This document shows positions 32,194 through 44,948 of a DNA stretch of 64,000 nucleotides, piece after piece. The stretch's first letter is position 1, and each line of letters begins with the position of its first letter. Below the pieces are notes generated by a model. The model saw only the letters and a program-made list of their open reading frames with translations. It did not search any database and had not been told where the DNA came from. Where the stretch lies: positions 6,779,501 through 6,843,500 of the forward strand of contig NC_070568.1 of assembly GCF_026914185.1 (NCBI RefSeq). The letters run 5' to 3'. This stretch comes from Puccinia triticina (Eukaryota > Basidiomycota > Pucciniomycetes > Pucciniales > Pucciniaceae). The position numbers and the translations under genes are program-made.

Positions 32194-34933
32194 CAACGGT
32201 GAAACTGATACGATGCGCGCATCGGCATCGGGCCTTATTGCATCGCCGATACCGCCCAATACTTCGCATCGCAACACATCGGCTGAGAAGGCCGATGCAA
32301 TATGCATCGTTTAGCGTGCATTGCGTTAGCAATGCTATACAGGGTTTTTGTTGGAAGTGCATCGGGAGAACCAATGCAATAACAATATACACCGATACAT
32401 ATCCGTATGTATCGGTAAATACTGCGCCGCAGTCCTATTTTATCATCATGTACCGATACATCCTGATAAATCACCCTCTCTTGCAACTATCACTATCTGG
32501 GAAGTGGCATTGGGGATCTTGGCAGGCTTCAAACACAATCAATCGGAGCTGACTCACGCATCGGAGCCAACTGCAACTTGGAGTAAACATGACACGTTCG
32601 CAGTCCTTGGTCCCTCATTTGCCTCAGGGAACCCCTCCTCGGCCACTGTCTTGTCAATCTAGTCGAGTCATAACTCCAAGCCGCACTGATCCAAATTATG
32701 TTTGGCCGAGCAATGATTCTCGCAGATCACTCCCGGCCAAGCGACCCCGTGAAGAAACCTCAACCCAAGACCAAGAAAAGGATCGTGGCTCTGATTCCAA
32801 TGCTTCAGTTGTTGTAACTAGACCAACCCGGCATTCAAACTCTCAAACCTCTGGATCTCGGCCTTCGGCGTCTGGATCTCGCACCTCAACCTCTGCAGCC
32901 ACCGCTCAAAAATTTCCAACGGAAAACCAACAAAAGAACTTTGGAATCAGTTGGATCATCCCGACCAAACTCAGACGCAAATCATCCGGTCATGGACATG
33001 ACCCAGGACTCAGATGGAGAAAATGCGAAGGTCATCAAGAAACGCAAGATCCGCTCAAGGAAAGACAACGAGGAGGAGATTGATGATATCAACCTTTACT
33101 TTCATCCTCCTGTCTTTGGAGATGGTGAACAAGTAAGCCTGATCTATCTTATCATTTTCTTCTTGATGTTGATTCTTTTACTTTGACTCCGAGCTGATTC
33201 AATGTCCCTGCAGAAGACTGGAACACCAATGTACTACGAGTGCCGATGGTGCGGATGTACTTACAAGAAGGGCGACGGCACCCGCGGCAACCTCGTTCTG
33301 CACCGTGATGGGAATGCACACCGTCAACCTTACGCCGCACGCCGCGACGCAATCAAGGCTGGCGCCAAGCTTCCTTTAACTGCTCAAGAGATTGTCAAGA
33401 AGAGACAAGCGCAAGAAAAAGGTCAAATGGAGGGATTCGTTCAACTTGCCAAGTTCGATCAAAAAACCCTCAACCAGATCCTTGTCTTGTGGCTTATTTG
33501 CCACTCGCTTCCTTGGACTGGAATCGACGATGCCATGCTACATGTTGCTTTCAACTACGCTCGCCAAAGTATCAAGCTCAATTCTCGTGTGTGGGCTGCT
33601 CAAGAAGCCCACAAGCTTTACTGCAATTTGCAGTCTAAGGTTGTATCAACACTGAGGGTAAGATTTTTACAGTTGAACCTCTTTGATGATTGGAAATGAC
33701 ACTAATATTTAAATTTTTCAGGATCTTACTTCGAAGATTACACTCATCCACAATGTCTGGACAACTAGAGGCAACCGACAAGAGTTTATGGGAATCTCCG
33801 CTACATATGTGACCAAAGATTGGCAGTTCAAGATCACGCACCTTGGCCTAAAGTATATCGCGTGGACTCACAAGGGGAAGTACTCAGCAATCCCTTTTGC
33901 CAACATCATCACCAAAGCATCCGTTCACACCAAGACTAGGCCCAGACGACCGACTCCCGTTCAAATAATACTACGATGGTGGCCGAGGTTGATCGGTTGA
34001 TTGAAAAGGATTTGGGCGTGGAAATCAACTTGTCCAAGAACCATATCAAATTTTTCTGCCATAAAATTTCTCTCATTCTCAATGGTGGACTCGCGGTGAT
34101 CTTGATTGGTAGTGATGGTTTGACTAAGAAGAAATCAGCCACTCTTGGATTTGTCCCTGGGCTAGAGACTGTAACTGAAGAGTGCAACAATAAATCAATC
34201 GATGATACAGATCGCTTTGAGGAAATAGTCGAGTTTGCAGAAGTGGAGGATGATGATATTGATACTGAGGAAACTGAGCTATCAGAAAAGGCGACTGGTA
34301 CAACAATCACTTCAATATTGAAGAAAATAGACTTTGTGATTCAAAAGATCACCTCATCGGCAGCAAAACGATTGGAGTTTGACACGTGGGCAAAAAAGCT
34401 AGACTACTTGGGGCCAAAGCTGATTGCGGGCTATGGCATACGCTCGAATATCAAATTCCAGAGCAGGGATTGAGGCTACCAAGCTCGCGAGGTCATCAAC
34501 AAGTTGATGGAAAACAAACGCAACCAAAACAAACAAGATCGACAAGACCGATTGGGCGTGACAGTGAATAATTTCTACAACAATGTTGAGATCCTTCGTT
34601 CTGACTGGGAAATTGTCAAACATCTCAACAATATTCTGAGCGAGTTTTACTTCATCACCAAGAAGATGGAGGGTGACATCTCATTGGCTAGTAGATGCTT
34701 GCGGAATACAGATGTCTCAAGTCGTATCTGATCAAGAAGAAGGACTCCAACTCTGAGGTTGAATACAAGAAGATGTTCTCAAAGATGATTGAAAAAACTG
34801 ACAAGTATCTAGACGAGGCCCTCGGTTGCAATACAATTCTGCTTGCAACCATATTAAACCCCAGCTACCAACTCTCAATCTTCCAAATGTGGTTCCCTTC
34901 GCACTACACATATGCTCAAGAGCTAATTCAAAT

Positions 34934-36774
34934 GGGTCAGCCTAAATGCACTCCATAAATTTACTTCATGCACTCCAAAAGTGAGTTCATGGAGCATGCA
35001 CTCCAAGAAAGTTGGAGTGTGGGCCCCAGCAAGCCAAAGAAATTGGAGTAAGCCACCATGCACTCCATTTGCCACCAAATTTAATGAGTGTCCCAATAGT
35101 TCACTCCATACAATTGGAGTGCATGGACCCAGCACTCCCTTTCTGATGTTTTACTCCCTGAAAAAGGAGTGCCCCCTGCACACTCCAGCATCCAGTGGAG
35201 TACACTAGATGCCAGCTATCAAGTGTGTAGGTACACACCCCAATCAATGACCAACCATCTATTGGAGCACACCCCTCCGCTTGACCAGTCATCTCATCAT
35301 GTGAGGTACACACCCCACTCTATGGTTAGTCGTGGAGTGGGATATGCACTCCTAGAGTGAGCATACTGCTCAATGGCTGGCCATCGACAGACACATTCCA
35401 CTCGATGGCCGGTCATCGGGCAGAGCACACGCTTGATGACCAGTCATTGAGTGGGATGTGTACCCCAATGACCGGTCATCAAGCGGAGTACACACCTTGT
35501 TTGCTGACCGGCCATTGAGTGTGATGTTCACACTCGATGGCCGGTCATCGAGCGAGATGTGTATTCCGCCCAATCGCCGGTCATTGAGCCGAGAACACAC
35601 CTCACTCTCACCTAACCTCACTTGATGATCGCCAATCAAGTGCACATCACACTCGCCGGTCAACCAGCAGGGTGTGCTCCGCTCGATGACCGGTCAACCA
35701 GCGGGATGTGTACCCCACTCGATGGCCGGTCATTGAGCGGAGCACACACCCCGCTGGTTGACCGGTCATCGACTGGGATGGTTTGACCGGTCATTGAGTG
35801 GGATGTGCACTCGATGGCCGGCCATCGAGAGGAGTACACGCCTCGCTCAATGACCGGCCATCGAGTGGGGTACACATCCCGCTGGTTGACCGGTCATCGG
35901 ATTCGAGTGGGATGTGCACTCGATGGCCGGTCATCAAGCGAGGCGTGCACTCCGCTCAATGGCCGGTCGTCGAGTGGGTTAAACATCCCGCTGGTTGACC
36001 GTTCATCGAGTGGGGTGTGCACTCGATGGCCGGTCATCAAGCGAGGCGTGCACTCCGCTCGATGGCCGGTCATCGAGTGGGTTAAACATCCCGCTGGTTG
36101 ACCGTTCATTGAGTGGGATGTGCACTTGATGGCCGGTCATCAAGCGAGGCGTGCACTCCGCTCGATGGCCGGTCATCGAGTGGTTAAACATCCCGCTGGT
36201 TGACCGTTCATCGAGTGGGATGTGCACTCGATGGCCGGTCATCAAGCGGAGCACACACCCCACTGGTTGACCGGTCATCAAGTGGGATGTGCACTTATGG
36301 CTGGTCATCGAGGGATGTGTACCCCACCCGATGACCGGTCAACCAGCAGGATGTGTCCTCCGCTTGCTGACCTTTCATCTTGATGACTGGTCATCAAGTG
36401 GGGTCTGTACTCCTCTTGATGGCCGGTCTGGGGCCGGGTGGGCACTCCACAAAAGAGTGGAATGGAGTGTACTCCAATGCACTCCAGTTGAAATTGTGCC
36501 GACTGGAGTGCATAGCCAAAACCTTTCGCTCAAAAAGTGAGTGCTTGGGTGTATACTCCATTTTTTTTGGAGTGTATCTAGCTGCACTCCCTTATTTTGG
36601 TAAGTTTTGGCTTACCCTGGCCTGTACTCCAACATAAATGGAGTGCCCATATGGAGACTCCATGAATTTGGAGTGCAAAATCACAGCACTCCAATATTTT
36701 TGGAGTACCCATTTCCCAAAGCCAAAAATGTGGAGTGCATGAAGTAAATTTTTGGAGTGCATTTAGGCTGACCC
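34934..36774. mobile_element. TIR element with 9-bp duplication and minisatellite interior
   Basis: Ends GGGTCAGCCTAAATGCACTCCA and inverse, followed on each side by GCACTCCA-AAATTTGGAGTGC repeats. The 9-bp AATTCAAAT occurs at 34925-34933 and 36775-36783, suggesting a Mutator-like (MULE) mover. Removing the element and one copy of the duplication rejoins the hAT-2 frame. Interior: about 1.2 kb of CCGGTCATCGAGYGGGATGTGCACTCGATGG units. It encodes no transposase. Confidence 0.9.
35200..36430. repeat. Minisatellite of GATGGCCGGTCATCGAG units
   Basis: Some thirty short units, partly organised in a higher-order period of about 117 bp (CACTCGATGGCCGGTCATCAAGCGAGGCGTGCACTCCGC... repeated at about 35915, 36018, 36130 and 36226). 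Complementary CTCGATGACC/GGTCATCGAG words make it foldable. Frames through it are open by periodicity only. Confidence 0.85.
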
Positions 36775-37845
36775 AATTCAAATCCACTTTAACATGCGAA
36801 ACGCCGACTACAAAGCCACTGCTCCATCAAAAGAGAAGCCACCCACCCCTCAAGCTTGTTCCTCGAGGAACAAGGAAATTGAAGAGGTAGATTTCTTCCC
36901 CGACACTCTTGAAGCAACAAACAAAGACGAGCTATCAATCTACCTCGGGGGTGAATACAAGTGGTCAAGTGCTCAAGCCTCCCAGTCCTTAGTTTGGTGG
37001 AAGGTAGGCAGCTTTGTTGCTACGTTTGCTTGTATTCAGAATCTAACAAATCTCTCCTTGTCTGTCAGGAACACTCCCACGAGTTTCCTGTTTTATCCCT
37101 ACTCGCCAGGGACTATTTAGCCTGCTGCGCAACCTTGGCCAATGTCAAGCGAACTTTCTCCGCCGCGGCCGATACCTGTGGACGGGACCGCGGGCGCTTG
37201 GCAGCCCGGACCATTGAGAGATGTGTCAGCTCTCATCAATGGCTGGTCCAGGGAGTCCAGCCCAACGGCGAATTTGCGGCGGCTCAGGGCGTCATTAACC
37301 AGGTAATGGCTGCAACTACACTCAATGCAAGAAACCAGAGCCCTGAAGAGGCATAGTTATTATTTATTGTCGGCTCCATCCCCTACTCTATGCCCCCCTA
37401 TAAAAAGAAAGATACTGCGCTTCCTCTCGAATATTTAATTGGATCATGTTATATACACAAGATATAAACCACATATACACGTTTATAGAATAACTACATA
37501 TACACGCTATTAAATGCACATATGCACAAGATAGATACAACACAAGAAATATATACACAGTTAGGCCCCCAAAAGGCTGTGATACACGCAATACAAAATG
37601 TATTGCATTGTATCGTTGCATCGGCCAAAACTGGCGATGCATCCAATATATATTGATATCACATCAGTTTTAAGATGCAATGCAGGTTTGCCACCACTAG
37701 TGCATCGGGCTACACGATGCAATGCCTATGCGATGCATTGGTTTATTGATGCGATACAGGGTAATGAAATTTTGTGCATTGGACTTGCAATGCGATGCCG
37801 ATAAAACATGCAATATCACATCGTATTGCATCAGTTTCACCGTTG

Positions 37846-38688
37846 ATCTCACCCCAGAGTGGGAATTCTTTCAAGACATAATTAGTACCAAAATGAAACA
37901 AAGATCCCAAAGTTACATTACATAAATCTATTGCCCATGAAAATACCCAAATGCAGCAGCTACAGTCTGCCCTGGCTCAAAACTGCTTTGAGATATAGTG
38001 GCAGAAACACCAAGAAACTACCAAATTAGTGATATTTGACCACTGATCAGATTGCAGCTGCTACACTTGCAGGTTTTGTGGTCGGTCAAGGTACACAATG
38101 AATCTTTGGGGGATCTTCCACTTTTTGGTACCAATATCATGGAAGAACTCCCACACCGTGTTGCGATATAGTGGCAGAAACACCAAGAATTTATCAAATT
38201 AATGATACTTGGCAACCAATGAGATTGTAGCTGCTACATTTGAGGGGTTTGTGTTCAGTCAAGGTACAAAATGAGCCCTTGGGTCCTTTTGATTATTTAG
38301 ATACCAATATCATGTAAGAAATCCCAGCTTGTGTTGAGATATAGTGGCAGAAACACCAAGAAACTACCAAATTAGTGATATTTGGCAACTGATCACATTG
38401 TAGCTGCTACATTTGGGGGCTTTGTGGTCATTCAAGATACACAATGAACCCTTGGGGGTATTTGATCATTTTGATCCCAAGATCATGGAAGAACTCTCAT
38501 GTGTGTTGAGATATAGTGGCAGAAACACCAAGAAAATACCAAATTAGTGATATTGGGCAACTGATCGGATTGTAGCTGCTACATTTGGGGGTTTTGTGGT
38601 CAGTCAAGGTACAAAATGAATCTTTAGGGGCATTTGATCATTTTGGTACCAATATCATGGAAGAAATCCCATGCTGCATTCAGATATA
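37846..38688. repeat. 176-bp satellite, orientation switch at about 37980
   Basis: Plus-oriented satellite continues from the hAT-2 border to about 37980. From there TTGAGATATAGTGGCAGAAACACCAAGAAACTACC units run in the opposite orientation (at about 37987, 38165, 38337 and 38509) until interrupted by the 10.2-kb element at 38689. Confidence 0.85.
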
Positions 38689-38929
38689 AGGGGGTATCAA
38701 ATATGAGAAATCCATCATTACAAACCAGTCAATTAGAAATTGCCAAATCCACAATTCCTAATTGAGGGGTTTTGAAACCCACCAACCCAACCAAGGTGGA
38801 TTTTGAAATAGCTAAATCACATTTTTTTCACTCAAATCAGTCGATTCAAATTATCATAGTTTTTCAACTCACCCCACTTGAGCAACCTGAGCCCCAATTC
38901 AGTTCGCCAAGCGTTCATTCCAACTGATG

Positions 38930-39185
38930 CCCAAATCAAATTCACTTTTTCAAATGTTCAAGCCAACTGACACCCCAATCAAATACACTTCCTGGAACCT
39001 TTGGCCCAACTGACACCCCAATAAAATTAACTTCCTGGAACCTTTGACCAAACTGACACCCGATCCAAATCACTTCCTGGAGCCTTCTACCCAACTGAAC
39101 CCCCAATCAATTTTACTTCCTGGAGCCTTCTAACAAACTGATACCTGGATCAAATTCACTTCCTGGAACCTTCAAGAGCTCAAAA
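38930..39185. repeat. ~48-bp minisatellite near the composite's left end
   Basis: Five units of CAAACTGACACCCCAATCAAATTCACTTCCTGGAACCTTCTACC. Subterminal position in the element suggests a role in transposase binding, which is speculation. Confidence 0.8.
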
Positions 39186-39191
39186 GCAATC

Positions 39192-40459
39192 ATGCCAAAA
39201 GTATCTCAAAGAAAAAAGATAGTTGAAGGGGCCAATTTTGCTGCCCTTGCCTTGATGCTTGATTCTGATTCTGATTATGACTCAGACCTTGAAGATTTTT
39301 ACGCTTTTTTGATGCATCAGCTTTAGAGACAATACCTAGAAGACCACAATTCCACCACTCGCTTAAATCCTCGCTATGACATGTTTGAACTTCAAGACCT
39401 ATCAGCCTCAAGCTTTTTACAACTGCTTTGTATGACATTTCCATGTTTCCTCAACCTCCTCCAGCTTATCAAACAAAACCCCATCTTCTACAACAACTCT
39501 CAGAACCCCCAACGTGAACCACCTATTCAAATTGCCGTTGCTCTGTGCTGTCTTGGATCAAATGGCAACGGGTCAGCTGTCTTAATGCTGAAAAATCTTT
39601 TCCAAGTTGGCTTTGGAACAATTGACCTGTATACTAGAAGAGTCATCAATGCTATTTACAAATTACAAACTTCTCTAATATCATGGCCAACCAAATCTGA
39701 ACAAATCAAATCATCACAGGTCATGCAAGAGGAAGGATTTCCTGGCTGTGTCGGATTTGTTGATGGAACGTTAATTCCCTTGAGTCAGAAGCCCCCAGTA
39801 GATGGGAATCACTACTTCAATCAAAAGAAGAGGTCATATTTTTGATACTATCTTCTATAAAGCAATCTTCTAACATGTTGACTGATTTTTTATTTGGCCT
39901 GCCCCTCACATACTCAATCTCAGTGACTCTCATATGTGATTTCAACAAGAAGTTCATATTGTACCTGGCGGGATTCCCTGGCTCCTGTCATGATGCTTAT
40001 GTTTTTTCACACATGAAGGTTGCCCAGGAACCAGAACAATATTTTGATCAAAACCAATTCCTACTCGCAGACTCAGCCTACACCAATGATCAATATGTTG
40101 TCCCTGCATACAAAGGGCCCAGAGAATTATCTGACCAGCAAAACGTCAATTTCAACTACCGCCTTGCCCAATCTCGAGTCAGAATTGAACATGCCATTGG
40201 GATTCTCAAAGGTTGATTTGCTAGCCTATGTGAGATTTGAAGTCAATTACGCAGGCAGGAAGAGATGAAGGAAGCCATCAAATGGATTGTTACATGCATC
40301 ATTCTACATAATCTGCTAGCAGACCTCAAAGATCAATGGAACGAGCTCTATGAAGATGACATTCCTGAACCACCCCCTGAAATAGCACCCCACACTGACA
40401 AAGCTTTGTATGATCTGAGACGTATCTTGCGTCCCATCACACTGGCCCACTTTGAATAA
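39192..40459 (+). pseudogene. PIF/Harbinger DDE transposase (HARBI1-like) pseudogene
   Basis: ATG 39192 opens MPKVSQRKKIVEGANFAALA and an acidic DSDSDYDSDLED stretch. The DDE domain is clear: CVGFVDGTLIPL (first Asp), FPGSCHDAYVF (second Asp), QFLLADSAYTNDQYVVPAYKGP, and QSRVRIEHAIGILKG (Glu), then IKWIVTCIILHNLLAD near the C-terminus. TAG at 39324, a frame change around 39835-39920, and TGA at 40214 and 40238 break it. Catalytic residues remain visible, so decay is recent relative to the fold. Ends at TAA about 40457. Confidence 0.85.
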
Positions 40460-40859
40460 GGCAAGTGGATCATTTGGGGGGGGGGGGGGGGGCTGGAGGG
40501 GATGATTTTTGTTTGACTAAAAATTGATTTCTATTCACCTAGATCGGGTCTTCCAAACCGTTTGAAGTGGTCTGGAACCATGTTCATGCCACAGCGTTAC
40601 TTTGGTTTCCTTTCAATTAATACAGTGTCACCAATATCATATTCATGTTTCACCTTTGATTTTTTTTCCTCTGTTCCCAGACAAACTCTTCCACTTGAGT
40701 GGGTGGATTCATGTTTGCCGTTTCATCCTCTTCCCTTTGACCAAGCCAAGCTTCAACTCTTCATCAAAAGCCTTCCCAAGCGCATAAAGCCCCTCAACTC
40801 TCAATCTCATAGTCACTGCCACGGAACCCCAGTCAACAAATAACGGTGGGTGATATCAA

Positions 40860-41530
40860 GGCCAGGGTTTTTTTTTAATCTTCAAGGTCAGGCTGACTGT
40901 TGAGGCCTCTCTCTGTTCTATCAGTTGGCAGACAACCTTGGAAGGCCTCTGACCTCGTCCTTGCACCTCAACTCGCCCTTGACCCTGCCCTTGTGCCACA
41001 ATCCCCCACCAAAAAACCCAGGTGAGCATTTTGGCGGTTCAACTGTCCTGGGCCTTGATTGATGGATCAAGGCCATGTTTTTTTGATCTCTGAGGCCTGG
41101 CTGACTTTCCAGACCTTGCGGTGTTCTGTCAGCTCGCGGGACCTCAACTTTCCCCGGACCTGCCGTGGTGACGTGATCCCCCCCCCAACGGACCCAGGTG
41201 CGCCTGGGCTTCTGTACAACAGTCCTGGACCTCGATCAATCGATTGAGGTCATGTTTTTTTTTATCTCTGAGGCCTGGCTGACTGTCCAGGCCTTGCAGT
41301 GTTCAGTCAGCTTGCGGAGGACCTCAGACAGTCTCCAACCTCAACCTCCCACCCCTACTCAAACCCAGGTGAGCCTGGGGTTCTCTTCAACTGTCCTGGG
41401 CCTCAATCAATCGATTGAGGCCATTTTTTTATTTTTGATATTTGAGGCCTGGCTGACTGTCCAGGCCTCCCTGTGTTCTGTCAGGTCCCAGTCAACCTCA
41501 GAAGGCCTCTGAGCCCCCCTTTCCACCAGG
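40860..41530. repeat. ~150-bp tandem repeats (GAGGCCTGGCTGACTGTCCAGGCC)
   Basis: Four imperfect units containing TCAATCAATCGATTGAGGCC and GAGGCCTGGCTGACTGTCCAGGCCT with GTTCTGTCAGC. Each unit is partly palindromic. Upstream 40500-40860 holds a frame (near 40562) with no recognisable domain. Confidence 0.7.
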
Positions 41531-41639
41531 TGAATTGGTCATGATAATAAATAAAAGGCCTCAATTGAATGATTAAGACCATTTTCTTTTTCTGTTTAGG
41601 ATTTGTGTTCACCTAGACTGTTATCACACGCATTCACCG

Positions 41640-42003
41640 ATCATCATGAGCTCACAGGCAAGTCCTTTCACCATCCAAATTATGAAAGCCACCCCAAGCC
41701 TCGAGATGTAAACCACCACCTCCCCTAATTACCATTGACATGAATATCCTCAGGAGGCTCCTCTGGTGTACATCAGAACCAATTCGTTTGAGATGCCCTA
41801 TGTACTGCCAGAGGCAAAGCCTCCTATAAGGATATTCATGGCCAATGGTATATGGGAAGGTGGAATGCTCATCTGCAGATCCCATTGTCAGGAGGCCTCC
41901 TCTGGAGTGTGTAAGAACCATCCGTTTGAGATGCCCTGCATCACCCCAAGAGTCAGGGCTTCCCTCATGGATGGGATCTGCAGATGGGCTATGGTTCAGG
42001 TGA
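41640..42003 (+). other. Fragment upstream of hAT-1, probably 5' part of the interrupted Tet-like gene
   Basis: The open text runs up to ATGGTTCAGGTGAATGGGGGA and, after removing hAT-1 with one 8-bp duplication, continues in frame as GGIPTFLTCEFSF at 44941. An internal duplication (AGGAGGCTCCTCTGG...GTTTGAGATGCCC at 41755 and AGGAGGCCTCCTCTGG...GTTTGAGATGCCC at 41890) is present. Gene identity rests on the position only. Confidence 0.4.
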
Positions 42004-42011
42004 ATGGGGGA

Positions 42012-44940
42012 CAAAGACTAGCACATTGAATCAAATCAATTCAAGTATTTGTATTTGTATTCAATTTGATTTGAATAATGCTGGGTCCTATTTTGGCTTG
42101 AATATTAGAGTGAATTCGAATATTTGCTCATATGGCCACCCGGGGCCTTTTTGGCCCTGAAGGAGCATACATAGGCCCTCTGCTGATCCCGGGGGCCCCC
42201 AGAGACCGCCGGGGCTGCAGATATGACCAGTGGACCCCTGACACTGACTATACCAGTGACTACGACCAGCGACCACGGACCGCTGACCATGGTGACAGCC
42301 AACAATCCCCCACCACAAACCAAAACAATTTCGCAATCTGATCCACCGCCGTCATCCAAAAACCTTCTGAAGAGACATAAATTGCTTGGTGTCAACCAAT
42401 CGGAGACGGCAATATCATTTTTTGGACCTCCTGATTCTGAAGGAAAACGGACATGCTTGATCGAGGAGTGCGGCAATACGCTAGTGGCAAACAAAACGAC
42501 TAAGGCCAATTTTGTCAACCACATAGCTCGTAAGCATCCTGGAGAATGGAAGCTTGCACTCAAAGCTGCCAAAAATGCCGAAGAAGGCATTGAAACTCCG
42601 CAAAGCTCTGGTACCCCCGCCCCGGCCGCTCCCCAAATGTCTAAAGCCAAAGGACCTCTCCAACAGCTGATGCTCAAGTCTCGACAGGCTAATTTTGAAA
42701 CCAATCTTATCAACTGGATCATTTCAGACCAACTCCCTTACGCGAAAGTCAAAAGTCCCAATTTCATCAAGATGATCCAAGGACTAGACCCGGGGATCTC
42801 AATCATGAGTGAACATACAGTATCTCGCCGAATAAAGGCCCTGTATGCGGATAGTAAGCCCGTTGTGTTTACCTTCTTGAAAAATGAATCCGACCAATTC
42901 TCTTTCACAACCAATATCTGGTCCTCAGCTGGCGGAACCCCTTATATTTCACTTACTTGTCATTTTATATCGAAAGCTTGGAAATCAACTTCAGCAACAA
43001 TCGGCTTCAAACCCTTCCAAGAAAAGCACACGGGCATCAATATCCACGACAAGATCCTTGAGATCTTTGAAGATTTTTTTTGTCATCACAAACTTGGCTC
43101 GACTTCCAAAAAGCAAAAATTGATCCACATTGATGATTCTTCTGATGAGGAATCCAGCTCATCCAATACCCCCAATGATGATGAAAATAGTCAATCTAAA
43201 GAATCTATTGAGAATAACGAAATGGATCTCTCGTATCTGGGCAAGCGAATACTATCAATCACCCTGGACAACGCTTCAAACAACAACAAATTTATTGAGA
43301 CCGCCCTCACCACCAAAATGCTGATCTCCCCAGAAGCTCATATCAGATGTTTTGAACATATCCTCAACCTTGCGGCGAACAAAGTTCTCAATGTCATTGA
43401 GAATTCCTTAACAAAACTTCGAGCGTTTGTTTTACATGTCCGACATTCCGATCAGGTCTTCAGTGCATTTCAGCAAATCTGTAAGGATAATGATGTTAAA
43501 CCATCTAGACCGGTCATCAACATCGCCACACGCTGGAATTCCACCTTTGACATGCTTGATTCCGCTCTTGTTCAACAACCAGCGATTGACGACCTTATCT
43601 CTTCATACATGAAATCTAACCGAGCTAGTCAAAAGGCAAAAAAGAAGAAATCTGGATCAAAGAAGAAAGGGAAAAATAGCTCGGGCACATCTCATATTAT
43701 CAATGCGGTGCAGGGGGCAAATGATAGGAAAACTCGTGAGATTGTCAGCAATCCTTGCAGATTTTAGTTGTATTTGTTGTCACTCAGCTCGGTTTTGCAT
43801 TGCTTACATAAGACATTTTTCATATAACAGGAAGTGATAACCAATGACGAATGGAATCTATTTGAATGGTTTCACACATTCTTGGAGAAGTTCCAACAGG
43901 CGTCAATCGACACCCAAGGCAAATTCTACACAACTCTCACAATCGTTATCCCGTGGTACAAGGCGCTCATGGATCACTGCAATGAAACCATCAACAAGTT
44001 CACCAAATCTCGTCGACCATCGAGATCAGTGATGATTGAAGCAGCTAATGCTGCTCTTGAGAAACTCCAAGGCTACTACTCGGTCCACACCCACCACTCT
44101 GTCCTTGCAGTTGTTTTGGATCCCCGATTCAAGCTTGCTCTTTTTGAAGAACAATCGATCAACCCCAATGACGAGAGACCCGATATAAATGTTGATACTG
44201 AGACCCAGATTCAGTTCCAAGATGAAGCGATGTTGATTTTACAATCGGCTTTCAAAGATTACTCAACAAAGTATTCAGTCAAGAAGAAATCCATTTCTGA
44301 ATCCAAGTCAGTTTCCAAGAAGGTCAACAATAAAATCCAGTTCCACCCGTTACAAAAATATAAGAAGATATCCAAGCCAAGTTCAAAGGACAAAATCGAG
44401 ACCTACCTGAAAATGCCCAAGACAGATTTTGAGAAAGACATCATTGAATGGTGAAAGGAGAATCAGTATGTACTTCCAACACTTTCAATGATGGCAAAGG
44501 ACTACCTTGCAATTCCGGCCAGTTCAGCGGCAAGTGAACGGGTCTTCTCTCAGTCAGGTAATCTAGTTGCGGTAAAAAGATTTAATCTCACAGGTGACTC
44601 ATTTGAATCTAACATGTGCATGAGGTCTTGGCTCCTGGGAAATTTAGTTGATATTGCTTATAATTCAATTAAAACTGAGCAGTAGTTTTACCTTTTTTTC
44701 TCTATTTGCTTTTAAAAATTAATGGTACAGTATAGATAAACATGAAATAGCTATTACTTGAGTGAAAAAAAGAAATATATTGCTTTCTTGTGTTGACAAA
44801 ATAACCAAAAATTCCATTTTTGGTGTTTTTGGTACAATTTGAGTCGATTTGAGTCAAATATCTCCGAATACTCCAGTATTCAACAAATCAGTATTCAACA
44901 GTCCCAAAAAATACGTCGAATACCACCGTGCTAGTCTTTG
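42012..44940 (+). mobile_element. hAT-family transposon (hAT-1), nearly complete
   Basis: TIRs CAAAGACTAGCAC/GTGCTAGTCTTTG (13 bp, exact) and a perfect 8-bp target duplication ATGGGGGA (42004-42011 and 44941-44948). Length 2929 bp with a single two-to-three exon transposase gene. Subterminal AATCAAATCAATTCAAG and TTGAGTCGATTTGAGTCAAA words are hAT-like. It is nested in the 10.2-kb composite. Confidence 0.95.
42223..44685 (+). pseudogene. hAT-1 transposase, one premature stop
   Basis: The first exon (upstream of an intron beginning about 43744, GTCAGC, and ending at 43830) has a BED finger (CLIEECGNTLVANKTTKANFVNHIARKH), then the RNase-H-like core (FSFTTNIWSSAGGTPYISLT, KRILSITLDNASNNNKFI), and INIATRWNSTFDML. 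The second exon starts EVITNDEWNLFEWF, and the C-terminal dimerisation block is DIIEW-stop-KENQYVLPTLSMMAKDYLAIPASSAASERVFSQSGNL. The only obvious lesion is TGA at 44452-44454, where the family has a second Trp. The start used here is approximate; upstream in-frame Met options exist. Confidence 0.9.
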
Positions 44941-44948
44941 ATGGGGGA

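Larger units (their letters stand above)
32589..37356 (+). pseudogene. hAT-2 transposase pseudogene
   Basis: Exons with clean junctions: an acidic N-terminal exon ending 33132, 33214-33657 with a BED-type zinc finger (YECRWCGCTYKKGDGTRGNL...H), and 33722 onward with the RNase-H-like core start ITLIHNVWTTRGNRQEFMGI. A frameshift near 33940, a TGA at 34471, another frameshift near 34700 and the 34934-36774 insertion follow. The hAT C-terminal dimerisation block is intact after the insertion (WWK-EHSHEFPVLSLLARDYLACCA, VKRTFSAAADTCGRDRGRL), ending TAG 37354-37356. It is dead as it stands. Confidence 0.85.
32194..37845 (+). mobile_element. hAT-family transposon (hAT-2), decayed
   Basis: Ends CAACGGTGAAACTGAT and ATCAGTTTCACCGTTG are inverted. 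ATCTCAC(C) flanks both sides, a 7-8 bp duplication in the satellite. Subterminal DNA on both sides is built from GATGCAATGC/GCATCG words. It encodes a broken hAT transposase and contains a later 1841-bp insertion at 34934-36774. Confidence 0.85.

Noticed and set aside
35660..36310. Several open frames of 70-100 codons over the GGCCGGTCATCGAG array
   Set aside because: Tandem-repeat translation on both strands inside a TIR element; no domain and no start context.
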